The position numbers and the translations under genes were made by a program. This document shows positions 8,065 through 15,645 of a stretch of DNA of 53,973 nucleotides, piece after piece. The DNA is taken from the NCBI GenBank assembly GCA_902463265.1, contig CABQEV010000016.1, forward strand, positions 1-53,973, written 5' to 3'. This stretch comes from UMGS1889 sp900556055 (lineage in GTDB: Bacteria > Bacillota > Clostridia > Oscillospirales > Ruminococcaceae). The notes beneath the pieces were generated by a model. That model was given only the letters and a program-made list of their open reading frames with translations. It ran no database searches and had not been told where the DNA came from. Within the stretch, counting starts at the first letter, position 1. Each line of letters begins with the position of its first letter.

Positions 8065-9084
8065 TTATTCGTGAGAGCAGTAGATGCCCGCAGCCCTGTT
8101 CTCGTACGCATCTGTCAGACCGTATGCACGGTAGCAGAATACCCAGCCGTCGCTGTCCTGGTTTTCGTCGGGTGTGAATACCTTGTTTACCGTGTGCTTT
8201 GAATACTGGATAGCAGCACTCTTCTGCACGATCATGAAATTGATAGCCGCACCGCCTGCCGATACCTGCTTGTAATATGTGCCTGCTGCCCATGAAGGAG
8301 CAGAGCCGCCGCTTACAGCAGTGTAATCATTGCCGCTCTTGGTAAAATAGGACTTGTAGTTCGTACTCCAGTCAGCAGGCTGAGATGCAGTCACTTCATA
8401 CACGGCATCAGCCTTCTTGTATCCGCCCGATTTTTCATCGCCTGTCTTGCCGTCCATCAGCGCAACAGCAGTATAGAAACGGCTCTGCGGCACGTCAATG
8501 ACAGCTGCGAATCTGTCAAGCATAGCCTTTGACTTGTAACTGTCCACAGCATTGATAAGATTATGCAGCGTAGGCGTGATGAACAGATAACGTCCGTCTG
8601 CATCGACCTCGGCTTCGTCCATCGCATTGTTTGCCGCAGTGACAGCTGCAAGTACGACCTCACCGCCCGATGTAAGATTTTCCTTTGCTTCGCCTATGCC
8701 CTCAACGCCTGCATATGTCGCAAAGCGTACAGCATCAAGCTCGGGAACTACCTTTGTGCGGATAAATTCGCTCGACAGCTTGCCGAATGCAATGCCCGCA
8801 GTTTCCTCATTATCCATAGCATCAACGGAAAATTTGCGTCCTCTGTCATAGTTGAATTTCACCGTCTCATATGTCAGGTCAACATCTCCGCCGACATATC
8901 CCGAAGAACGGCTGTAATCCGCAAGACCGTCCATCGACATCTTGGGGATCGTGATCTCATTTGCATTTGCACCCGCCTGAACCAGTGAACCGTCCATGTC
9001 AAGCACGGAAGTTTTCGCCGATACCTTGTAGACCTCGTCAAGCAGGTCAACATACTTCTTGAAAAGTGCTATTGAATTCGCCAT
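8065..9084 (-). CDS. Major capsid protein (339 aa)
   Basis: Begins MANSIALFKKYVDLLDEVYK after AGGAGGATTTTTAT. The pattern is that of A118-type major capsid proteins: a DMDGSLVQAGANANEITIPKM segment, FNYDRGRKFSVDAMDNEET, KVVPELDAVRFATYAG and LFITPTLHNLI. It directly follows the scaffold gene. Residues about 225-270 carry an extra segment rich in Y, T, W and G (ending PSWAAGTYYKQ) that interrupts the capsid core. This looks like a small beta domain inserted in the capsomer surface. The C-terminus (GWVFCYRAYGLTDAYENRAAGIY) is typical. Confidence 0.9.
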   Translation of the reverse strand: MANSIALFKKYVDLLDEVYKVSAKTSVLDMDGSLVQAGANANEITIPKMSMDGLADYSRSSGYVGGDVDLTYETVKFNYDRGRKFSVDAMDNEETAGIAFGKLSSEFIRTKVVPELDAVRFATYAGVEGIGEAKENLTSGGEVVLAAVTAANNAMDEAEVDADGRYLFITPTLHNLINAVDSYKSKAMLDRFAAVIDVPQSRFYTAVALMDGKTGDEKSGGYKKADAVYEVTASQPADWSTNYKSYFTKSGNDYTAVSGGSAPSWAAGTYYKQVSAGGAAINFMIVQKSAAIQYSKHTVNKVFTPDENQDSDGWVFCYRAYGLTDAYENRAAGIYCSHE

Positions 9085-9110
9085 ATAAAAATCCTCCTGT
9101 TACAATAAAA

Positions 9111-9647
9111 TTATTTTGCGGGAAGCCCCATTATTGCCCTGACAGCAGCATCATCGCCAACAGAGGAGCCAACACCACCCGAATGCCCGAGAAACTGCGG
9201 CACGGGTGCTTCACTCTCAAACAGATAATCATTCTCAGCCTTGATCTTGTCAAGCTGTTCGGATAAGCCTGTCAGAGTACCGTCCTTGTTGAGCTTCAGC
9301 TTGTCGGTTTCGAGCAAAGCACACACAGCCTTCGTGTTTCTCGCCTTTGCACCCGAAAGCGCACTTTCAAGCGCATGGTCAAACTGCATCGCTTCAAGCT
9401 GCTTCTTCGAGTCCGCCTGTGCCTGTTCGAACTTTGCCTTGTAATCATCAGCCATAGCCTTCACGCCGTCAAAATCGAGCTTCCCGAATCCCTCTATCTT
9501 GCCGTTAGCCTCAGCAAGCTGCGTTTTCAGCGTGTCATAATCGGCGTATTTCGCCTTTGCGGATTCAATGTCTTTGCCGTTCTCGGACATTATCTTCCCG
9601 ATAGCGTCCTCAGCAATGCCAAGCTCTGCAAGAAATTCCCTCTTCAT
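9111..9647 (-). CDS. Scaffolding protein, phage minor structural protein GP20 family (178 aa)
   Basis: Starts MKREFLAELGIAEDAIGKIM after CGAGGAGGTATTTT. The coiled-coil region (residues about 30-95, with K-Q-L-E-A repeats), the ALSGAKARNTKAVCALL segment and the C-terminal GLSEQLDKIKAENDYLFES block are signatures of the GP20 family. These proteins precede the major capsid gene and act as internal scaffold in procapsid assembly. Confidence 0.9.
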   Translation of the reverse strand: MKREFLAELGIAEDAIGKIMSENGKDIESAKAKYADYDTLKTQLAEANGKIEGFGKLDFDGVKAMADDYKAKFEQAQADSKKQLEAMQFDHALESALSGAKARNTKAVCALLETDKLKLNKDGTLTGLSEQLDKIKAENDYLFESEAPVPQFLGHSGGVGSSVGDDAAVRAIMGLPAK

Positions 9648-9687
9648 AAAATACCTCCTCGGAATACGTTTTTTACGAGTTTACATC

Positions 9688-9786
9688 TCATATCCTTGAT
9701 AGTTTTACGCCGTTCCGGGCGAATGCTGTGATAACGCACACAGCAGCGAGATGTTTTAACGGCTTGCCCGTTAAAATTCGGATCAC
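9688..9786 (-). other. Possible leader reading frame with extreme Shine-Dalgarno match
   Basis: Between the toxin-antitoxin terminator and the scaffold gene, the minus strand carries AAAGGAGGTGATC at 9783-9795, a full complement of the 16S rRNA 3' end. The following frame (GTG at 9786, or ATT at 9777 at the ideal spacing) encodes about 29-32 residues ending at 9688. No ATG is correctly placed. It may be a short leader peptide ahead of the capsid genes, or a ribosome-capture site; I cannot tell which. Confidence 0.35.
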
Positions 9787-9856
9787 CTCCTTTCAGCCGA
9801 TACTCTTAACGTCCGAAAGAATTTTCATTATGATCACCGTCCTTTCATCAGGGCAT

Positions 9857-9890
9857 AAAAAATGCGCCCTGCTCATAAGAGCAAAACGCA
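9857..9890 (-). terminator. Rho-independent terminator after toxin gene
   Basis: On the minus strand a stem (TGCG...CGCA outside, GCTC/GAGC inside) is followed by six T residues. It lies 20 bases beyond the toxin stop and would end the toxin-antitoxin transcript before the scaffold gene. Confidence 0.65.
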
Positions 9891-9909
9891 TTCGTAACGG
9901 TATTTGATT

Positions 9910-10191
9910 TTACATGTTGAACAGATCGCTGTGTGTTCCTGTTCTTGTCAAATAAAGAATAAGCTCAGAATCGCATACCTCATAAATAAGAAGCCAGTCA
10001 GGGCGTATGTGGCATTCACGGCAGCCGGCATATTGACCCTTAAGCGAATGATCATAATATTCCGCAGACAGCTCCGAACCATCAGCCAGAATCTTGATAA
10101 CTTCCGTAAGCATATCAATTTCATAGCCACGTTTTTTCGCGATTTTCAGATCCTTCTGAAATTTTTTGGTTGGCTTTACAGTATACTTCAC
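9910..10191 (-). CDS. Type II toxin, YafQ/RelE-family mRNA interferase (93 aa)
   Basis: The protein has the full YafQ pattern: N-terminal PTKKFQKDLKIAKKRGY helix, the HSLKGQYAGCRECHIRPDWLLIYEV core, and C-terminal LTRTGTHSDLF, where the histidine near the end is the expected catalytic residue. YafQ-type toxins cut mRNA at the ribosome. The ATG overlaps the antitoxin stop by four bases, so the two are co-translated. The pair has its own promoter and terminator inside the late structural cluster. Confidence 0.9.
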   Translation of the reverse strand: MKYTVKPTKKFQKDLKIAKKRGYEIDMLTEVIKILADGSELSAEYYDHSLKGQYAGCRECHIRPDWLLIYEVCDSELILYLTRTGTHSDLFNM

Positions 10192-10406
10192 GCCAGCAGC
10201 TCCTTCATCATTTCGTCAACATCCGTATAACCTTTGAATTCATCGGGATTTTTTTTCATTTCCTCGACTTCTGAAAGAGCTTCCAAAGTATCTTCGTTCG
10301 GTATTTCATCGGAAGAAATATATCCCCCGAAAAGCATGATAAAAGCAGCTATCTGTTCATCGGACAGCCTGTCAAGAATACTGTAAGCAATTTCCCTTGT
10401 GCTCAT
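10188..10406 (-). CDS. Antitoxin partner of YafQ-type toxin (72 aa)
   Basis: A small acidic protein with an N-terminal helical segment (STREIAYSILDRLSDEQIAAF) and a C-terminal EFKGYTDVDEMMKELLA tail, the kind of segment that wraps around RelE-fold toxins. It does not show the ribbon-helix-helix of RelB/DinJ. Gene order antitoxin-toxin with a 4-base overlap is standard for type II modules. Ribosome-binding site AGGGAG precedes the ATG. Confidence 0.8.
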   Translation of the reverse strand: MSTREIAYSILDRLSDEQIAAFIMLFGGYISSDEIPNEDTLEALSEVEEMKKNPDEFKGYTDVDEMMKELLA

Positions 10407-10429
10407 AATATCAGCTCCCTTCTGCCGTT

Positions 10430-10458
10430 ATTATACCACAGAGATAGGAGAAAATCAA
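10430..10458 (-). promoter_or_regulatory. Promoter of toxin-antitoxin operon
   Basis: On the minus strand, TTGATT (10453-10458) and TATAAT (10430-10435) are separated by 17 bases, 24 bases upstream of the antitoxin start. This is a near-consensus housekeeping promoter inside a late gene cluster, so the module can be expressed in the lysogen. Confidence 0.7.
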
Positions 10459-10466
10459 GTGCTGTT

Positions 10467-10496
10467 TAACACGCATTTCAACACATGTGCGTGTTA
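10467..10496 (-). promoter_or_regulatory. Inverted repeat upstream of toxin-antitoxin promoter
   Basis: TAACACGCA at 10467-10475 is repeated in inverted form (TGCGTGTTA) at 10488-10496, and a further partial copy follows near 10512-10530. It lies just upstream of the -35 box and is a plausible operator for the antitoxin or toxin-antitoxin complex. Confidence 0.5.
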
Positions 10497-10536
10497 GCTG
10501 TTGAAATCTTAACGCTCGTGTGTGTTATTTTGCCCC

Positions 10537-10872
10537 TCAGTCTCCCGAGAAGCAGCGCACCGAGTTTCTTTCTCTGACAAGAGCCGAAAGCAGCAGAAGA
10601 TAGTTTATGCTGTCCCCGATTTTCTCGTCCCAGAGTTCGAGAGGGAAATCCTTCCCGCTTTCCACATCATTTATCATGTCATACACAGACACCGTATGCT
10701 TGCACATCATACCCGCAAGAGCCGTAGTCGGCAAGCAATCCTGAAGCCCCGCAGCAACCTTGAAATTATGCAGCCTGTCCTCGGTCGCATATTCCTCAGC
10801 CTTCTTGCAGAGAGTGTTTTCGCAGCGGTCTATCTGCTCACGGATTATTGCGTTAAAATCATTTGTGTTCAT
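10537..10872 (-). CDS. Phage protein, Nmad1/DUF1599-like (111 aa)
   Basis: Start at ATG 10872, behind GAAGGAGGAAACCACA. The sequence pattern (CENTLCKKAEEYATEDRLHNFK, then LAGMMCKHTVSVYDMI and KIGDSINYLLLLSALV) matches small all-helical phage proteins of the nucleotide-modification-associated domain 1 / DUF1599 group, which resemble MazG-like pyrophosphohydrolases. A role in nucleotide metabolism is possible, but the enzyme activity is not shown by the sequence. It overlaps the previous gene by 14 bases. Confidence 0.6.
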   Translation of the reverse strand: MNTNDFNAIIREQIDRCENTLCKKAEEYATEDRLHNFKVAAGLQDCLPTTALAGMMCKHTVSVYDMINDVESGKDFPLELWDEKIGDSINYLLLLSALVRERNSVRCFSGD

Positions 10873-11059
10873 TGTGGTTTCCTCCTTCACCGCACAGGAT
10901 TTCGTATATTTCTTCAGGCGTGTCCAGGGTAACGACCGCTTCGCCGTTACGCATTCTGATCCAAGCATCGCCGTTATTGTCGGTTTTGATATATGCTATT
11001 TCTTCAAGGTTTATAAGCATAGGTTTGTTCTTTGCGTCAGGCACTTTGATAAAATTCAT
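10859..11059 (-). CDS. Small phage protein, unknown function (66 aa)
   Basis: ATG 11059 is preceded by AAAGGAG at the right spacing; the longer frame upstream would start before that site. The protein has short beta strands (MLINLEEIAYIKTDNNGDAWIRM, EAVVTLDTPEEIYEIL) and a polar histidine/asparagine-rich C-terminus. The INLEEIAYIKTDNNG pattern recalls the C-terminal part of LytTR DNA-binding domains, but it is too short to assign. Confidence 0.6.
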   Translation of the reverse strand: MNFIKVPDAKNKPMLINLEEIAYIKTDNNGDAWIRMRNGEAVVTLDTPEEIYEILCGEGGNHNEHK

Positions 11060-11085
11060 TGTGGTTACTCCTTTCATTTTGACAT

Positions 11086-11128
11086 AAAAAATGCGCTCAG
11101 TCCTCCAACAATTGGAGAACGGAACGCT
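11086..11128 (-). terminator. Rho-independent terminator after putative immunity gene
   Basis: On the minus strand, a hairpin with CTCCAA/TTGGAG inner stem and GCG/CGC outer pairs is followed by ATTTTTT. It lies about 50 bases downstream of the small gene at 11177-11416 and would separate the portal-toxin unit from the genes that follow. Confidence 0.55.
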
Positions 11129-11176
11129 TTGAAACTGTAGTTGATTTTGTTTTTTCGAGTGTCTGCTCTAAGGTGA

Positions 11177-11416
11177 TTAGCCGATAAATTCAATTTTTTC
11201 AATGTCATCCTCAATAAAGATTAATCCGCCGCCGCTGTCAGAAGTAAAGGTGACTCCGTCAATATCGTCACCGTTTTTGTCTGTACCTAAACACGGAATA
11301 CCGCCTTTGCCGGAAAAGATCTTTCCTTTGTATACAGAGTTACTTTTAGTATAAACTTTGGCTCTTTTTCCTTCAAGCTGATCAATTTTTCTGTTATAAG
11401 CAAATGGAATTGGCAT
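11177..11416 (-). CDS. Putative immunity protein for the adjacent toxin domain (79 aa)
   Basis: Starts 4 bases after the stop of the minor head protein that ends in a polymorphic-toxin domain. The protein shows a small beta-barrel pattern (LEGKRAKVYTKSNSVYKGKIF, then GVTFTSDSGGGLIFIEDDIEKIEF) like an Sm/LSm-type fold. In polymorphic-toxin loci the immunity gene lies directly after the toxin, and a terminator follows here. Function is inferred from position; I do not recognise a named immunity family. Confidence 0.55.
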   Translation of the reverse strand: MPIPFAYNRKIDQLEGKRAKVYTKSNSVYKGKIFSGKGGIPCLGTDKNGDDIDGVTFTSDSGGGLIFIEDDIEKIEFIG

Positions 11417-11420
11417 ATTA

Positions 11421-13040
11421 TCACTCCTTTACCGGGAATACATGAGCACCCTTATTTTCATTATATTTAATCTGAAGTCGATGTGTTTCAATATATCGTC
11501 CCGTTGAACTGTCAAAAGTCCTTCCGACAACAAACGGCAATGTAATAAATTCATCGGGGTATTTTTGGTTCGGGCGGAAGTTATAGCCGTCACCTTTGCC
11601 CGAATATTTATTTATCAGGTCCTGTGGGTCAAGTCCTTTGGCGAGCAAACTTCTCGGAGTTATTTTTCCACCGGATTGAATTGCTTGCTTAACTTGATTT
11701 TTCCAAGCCTTACCGGCTATATGCTTGGGCTGATTTTTTGTATCAACGGCAGTGTTGACTTTACCGTCAGCTAAAGCATTTCTAAAACTGTTGATCTTTA
11801 AGCCTATTGTAACATCTCCATTGCCTAAAGTCAATATTTTTTTGTATGCGGCTGTGCTTCTGCTTGCTTCCGACCGTCCGAACCCAACGACCTGATTCCT
11901 CTCATTCTGAGTAAGCAGACCTGCAACACCCGAGAACCGTTTATACTCCTCCCGCTGCCTGCGGAGCAATACCGACTTTGCCGTGAACATATCGCTGTCG
12001 CCCGAACTGTCGGCTGCAAGTATTTCACGCTTTGTCTTTCGGATAGCACGCTCCATAGCTCTCTGACGCTGAGTCGCTTCGTAGTATGTGTATGTCTTTC
12101 CGTTTTTGTCGGTAAATGGCGGGGGATCAATATTCGCAAGCTCCTCGGCTGTATACATCGGCTTGTCAACGCCCTCGATAACAGGGTAGAAGTCGTGACG
12201 GCAGTTTGTGCCTTTCAGCCCGTCAACACGTCCATAACCCGTAGCTTCCGCAAGTGAACGGTACTTCTTCGATTTGCCCGAAAGCGAATACCAACCGCCC
12301 TGCCACTCCGCATGATCGGGACGTGCCCCCGCATGGGCGGTGACCTCGACGATATCCGTGTCAAGCTCTGCCGCATTATGCTCGGCTATCTTGCCCGTTA
12401 CCTGTGATATGCCCGTCAGAACGGCTCTGCGCACCGCTACATCGGCGTGATTGACTACCCCCGAAGAATAATCCACAAATTGCAGACCGCTCTCTGTGAG
12501 CCGCCTGGCAGCGTTTCTGACCGCCGTGATATAATCGACCGCTCCCGCCTCCACCTGCGTGAATGCATAGTCCAGGCAATCCCGATAAGTTTCAGCCGTA
12601 TCGTGAAATCTCCTGACCCCGTTCGACCCACGATAGGAAAATCCCATTGAACGGGTGAAGTTCCGAAGCTCACCATTTGTCTGATTGATATTCGCCGTCA
12701 CTATCTGCTGAAAAAAATCATTGTATTCAAACGGAACATAATCCTTATTTGCCTTTGAATATGCCTCTCTGTAAAAATCATCTGAGACCTGCGCAGCATC
12801 GAAAAACATTCGGTCAACAACATCATCGGAAAGCTGCGAATATTCGGCGATCTTCCACTTTATGTATTCCGTGCCCGCACCAAGTTCCTTCATGCGCAGC
12901 ACCTGATATTCCGCAGTATCGGTCAGCCGTCCTGCAAGCTTTATCCGCCTGCATATGTCGGATATAATGTCCTCTTCCAGCTTCAGGTACAGCTTTTCAA
13001 GCTCTGCGGGCAGCCCCTGCAAATATTCGGGAGTGAGCAT
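11421..13040 (-). CDS. Minor head protein (Phage_min_cap2) with C-terminal polymorphic toxin type 50 domain (539 aa)
   Basis: The first 330 residues match the minor capsid protein 2 / MuF-like group: helical N-terminus, then the TAHAGARPDHAEWQGGWYSLSG and GTNCRHDFYPVIEGV motifs. After a linker, residues about 435-539 show the type 50 toxin (Ntox50) pattern: NQPKHIAGKAW, SLLAKGLDPQDLINKYSGKG, then strands ending LQIKYNENKGAHVFPVKE. Such head proteins enter the capsid and can be injected with the DNA. The start overlaps the portal stop (TAATG). A likely immunity gene follows directly. Toxin activity is inferred from family resemblance. Confidence 0.8.
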   Translation of the reverse strand: MLTPEYLQGLPAELEKLYLKLEEDIISDICRRIKLAGRLTDTAEYQVLRMKELGAGTEYIKWKIAEYSQLSDDVVDRMFFDAAQVSDDFYREAYSKANKDYVPFEYNDFFQQIVTANINQTNGELRNFTRSMGFSYRGSNGVRRFHDTAETYRDCLDYAFTQVEAGAVDYITAVRNAARRLTESGLQFVDYSSGVVNHADVAVRRAVLTGISQVTGKIAEHNAAELDTDIVEVTAHAGARPDHAEWQGGWYSLSGKSKKYRSLAEATGYGRVDGLKGTNCRHDFYPVIEGVDKPMYTAEELANIDPPPFTDKNGKTYTYYEATQRQRAMERAIRKTKREILAADSSGDSDMFTAKSVLLRRQREEYKRFSGVAGLLTQNERNQVVGFGRSEASRSTAAYKKILTLGNGDVTIGLKINSFRNALADGKVNTAVDTKNQPKHIAGKAWKNQVKQAIQSGGKITPRSLLAKGLDPQDLINKYSGKGDGYNFRPNQKYPDEFITLPFVVGRTFDSSTGRYIETHRLQIKYNENKGAHVFPVKE

Positions 13041-14410
13041 TATTCATCACCAAAGCTTTCGGGGAGCGCTTTCGCCGCCTGCTCCTCGGTCTCGCCGTAA
13101 CGCTTCATGCGGTATTCGACAGGGGACATCAGACCTGCACTGACTTCCTGTAACCATATCTTCTGTTCGCTCTCGCTGTCGGTCACAAGAGAATCGTCGA
13201 AATCGAAAGACTGCTCTGTCTTGCCCTTTGGAGCAAGGCCGTAAATATCGCAGAGAATGTCAAGCACCTCAGCGTATTCGGTAAGCGTCTTGCGTACCCG
13301 TGACTGTATAGCCGATACGGTCGCATATGAACGCTGCTTCGATGCCTTTATCTCAGTTGCCGTCTTATCCGTCTCCGATATCTCCGAAAGCGTGCCGAAC
13401 GCAAGACCGCACTGGCGCTCCGTCTGCCGCAGCAGCTGATTGAGACCGTTTCTCTGCGCTTCCTCACGGATAACGGGGGAGAACACTTCAAACGCTTCGT
13501 CCTTGTTGAAATCAAGCGTCTTGATAAGCCTGCGGTCAAATCTCGGCATGGAATCGGAACCGTCACTGTTCCGCTGCACCGCTGTTACATCTGCATATAC
13601 AGCAAGCTCCGAGCCCTCGAATTCCCAGATGCTCCGTGTAAATTGCCTGTCCGCTTCCTCAATGGTCGGCAGCGCAGGATTGAACACCGAAACGCCGAGC
13701 GGGGAACGCCTGTCGATTATGTTTGCACCGGGCATTCCGAGGTATGCGAACAGCGGCCGCTTTATTCCCGTGAATGCCGCCTCGGGTGCGATGTCCGCCC
13801 ATTCCGTGACCGTCCCGAGCGGTATTTCCCGCCCTATGTACGCTGCATTGTCCGAAACATAAGCCTTGTTCGTCACGATGTAGTCATATCCCGAAAGAAC
13901 GTGTTTTTCGAGCCTTGTGTAATATCTCCTGCCCTTAGTTATCCTGTCGGCGAATATGCAGCCTGTTATGCCTCCGCTGCCGTCGTATGATGTCACAACA
14001 GCCGCATCAGCCTGAACATAGTCGGTGAATATCTTCCCGCCCGATACATAAGGCTTCAGGAAAACGCTGCCCAGCGCACACCCGTATTCGACCCACACGG
14101 GCGCATCGGCTATGACCTTGTCATACGCTTCGGAAAGATATTCAGCCCTTGCCGAGCCTGTCAGCTTCGACCGCATCTCGAGCGTCACGAGCCTTGCCAT
14201 CTCATGGGCGATAGAGTAGGGGAGATTAAGACTGCGGATATTGCTCTCAGTGACCGCCCACGGCGGAACGTTGCGGTAACACTCCGCCCAGAGCGTAACC
14301 GCCTCACGCATATCCTTTTCGGCAGGCAGCTCCGTCTGCATTTTATCCGCAATATCCTGCGTATCGAACAATCTGCTCAGCACTCCTTTCAGCCATGAAA
14401 TTACACTCAT
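13040..14410 (-). CDS. Phage portal protein (456 aa)
   Basis: ATG 14410 overlaps the large terminase stop (ATGA) with GGAGG 10 bases upstream. The protein shows the SPP1/A118 portal layout: N-terminal WLKGVLSRLF, a YGCALGSVFLKPYVSGGKIFTDY wing segment, the KRPLFAYLGMPGANIIDRRSPLGVSVF motif, and the C-terminal helical part (SETDKTATEIKASKQRSYATV). Portals form the dodecameric DNA entry channel at one capsid vertex. Gene order terminase-portal-minor head supports this. Confidence 0.9.
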   Translation of the reverse strand: MSVISWLKGVLSRLFDTQDIADKMQTELPAEKDMREAVTLWAECYRNVPPWAVTESNIRSLNLPYSIAHEMARLVTLEMRSKLTGSARAEYLSEAYDKVIADAPVWVEYGCALGSVFLKPYVSGGKIFTDYVQADAAVVTSYDGSGGITGCIFADRITKGRRYYTRLEKHVLSGYDYIVTNKAYVSDNAAYIGREIPLGTVTEWADIAPEAAFTGIKRPLFAYLGMPGANIIDRRSPLGVSVFNPALPTIEEADRQFTRSIWEFEGSELAVYADVTAVQRNSDGSDSMPRFDRRLIKTLDFNKDEAFEVFSPVIREEAQRNGLNQLLRQTERQCGLAFGTLSEISETDKTATEIKASKQRSYATVSAIQSRVRKTLTEYAEVLDILCDIYGLAPKGKTEQSFDFDDSLVTDSESEQKIWLQEVSAGLMSPVEYRMKRYGETEEQAAKALPESFGDE

Positions 14411-15645
14411 TTTCCGCTTCGCCTCCATATCTGCGAGGTCGCATATCGAACAGCATCAATGCTGTGATTATCTCTGTCGGGATATCCCGAAATAATTTCT
14501 CCGTCCCTTGTCCGCTCGTATTCATACTCAATAAATTCCCTGTATGTTTCGGGACAGCGTGCCTTGTCAATGACTATCTCCCGAAGCGACTGAAGCCATT
14601 TCATCGAATAGTCAACAGAGCCGGGACCCTTTTCCGCCGCTCTTGCAAGCAGCCCGTAAGCACGGTAATCGGCAACGGATTTTTTCTCCGCACTGTCACA
14701 CATGATGATGTCGCCCGATGTCACACCGAGCCTTTTCAGCTCCTCGGCTGTCTCGGCATTGCTTTTCTTGTTGCATCGGTATTCGCCGTAAATGATAAGC
14801 GTGTGCTGCGCCGCAAGATATGCGCACCGAACATACGCAAACGGATCGGGATACCAGCCCCAGTCAACTCCGTGAAGTATCGTCCCGAAGGTTTTTATAT
14901 CCTCATCGGAAACAGCACGCTCGGTGACATTGTCAAAAACATTTCCGCCCGTGCCGACGGGGATCCCAAGATATTCATGCCGATAAGCACGTTCGTTTAC
15001 CTTCCGCAGATGTTCCGCATCATCGAGAAACTTCTGACCTAGCCATTCGGGGGGAACAGAGCGGTAATCGGATCTTATGACTATCCTGTCCGCCTTGTCC
15101 TCGAGAATGTATTTGTTCGCCCAGTTTGTCACCGATACAGGCGGATTGAACGACTTGAAAACATAGAATCTGTCGCCGCCCCGCCCCGCAGACTGTTCAA
15201 CGGAACGTATCTCTTCTGCACCCGCAAACTGGTCAAGCTCCTCGAACCACAATATCCCGATGTAACCGAAAGCAGGTTTTATCGACTTGACTTTGAGCGG
15301 GTCGTCCAGTCCCCGGAAATATATCGTCTGACCTGTCGGGAGGTATTTTATCTGCATGGGTGATACAGTCGCTCTGAATTCCTTGGAAAGCCCGAGCACG
15401 CCTATCGCCCAGAGTATCTGATTGAAAACGCTGTCTTTAAGCGTGTTTCGGTATTTTCTCAGCACAAGACAGTGCATATCGGGATTTCGCTTGATAAGCA
15501 GCGGTATCTCCTCGCTGATGAACGACGACTTCGCCGAACCTCTGCCGCCCGGAAGATCTATCTCCGTGTATGTATGCTCACGAATGAGCCGATGCGCCTC
15601 CCTGAAATGAGGAGGGATTATTTCCGAAAGTATTATATCACTCAT
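14407..15645 (-). CDS. terL: Terminase large subunit (412 aa)
   Basis: An ATP-driven packaging motor with nuclease. Walker A is GGRGSAKSS (residues 33-41), and the Walker B-like ILWFEELDQF lies near residue 130. The nuclease half holds the expected acidic motifs (GVDWGW near 240, IIMCDSAE near 310, DRDNHSIDAVRYA at the end). The start overlaps the small terminase stop (ATGA). The length is standard for the A118/SPP1 group. Confidence 0.95.
   Translation of the reverse strand: MSDIILSEIIPPHFREAHRLIREHTYTEIDLPGGRGSAKSSFISEEIPLLIKRNPDMHCLVLRKYRNTLKDSVFNQILWAIGVLGLSKEFRATVSPMQIKYLPTGQTIYFRGLDDPLKVKSIKPAFGYIGILWFEELDQFAGAEEIRSVEQSAGRGGDRFYVFKSFNPPVSVTNWANKYILEDKADRIVIRSDYRSVPPEWLGQKFLDDAEHLRKVNERAYRHEYLGIPVGTGGNVFDNVTERAVSDEDIKTFGTILHGVDWGWYPDPFAYVRCAYLAAQHTLIIYGEYRCNKKSNAETAEELKRLGVTSGDIIMCDSAEKKSVADYRAYGLLARAAEKGPGSVDYSMKWLQSLREIVIDKARCPETYREFIEYEYERTRDGEIISGYPDRDNHSIDAVRYATSQIWRRSGK

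Noticed and set aside
9783..9795. Possible fragment of a 16S rRNA gene 3' end (plus strand GGATCACCTCCTTTC)
   Set aside because: Only about 15 bases match and the flanking sequence is not ribosomal; it is a Shine-Dalgarno sequence on the minus strand.
14395..15042. 215-codon plus-strand frame opposite the large terminase gene
   Set aside because: Shadow of the conserved terL frame, with no domain pattern.
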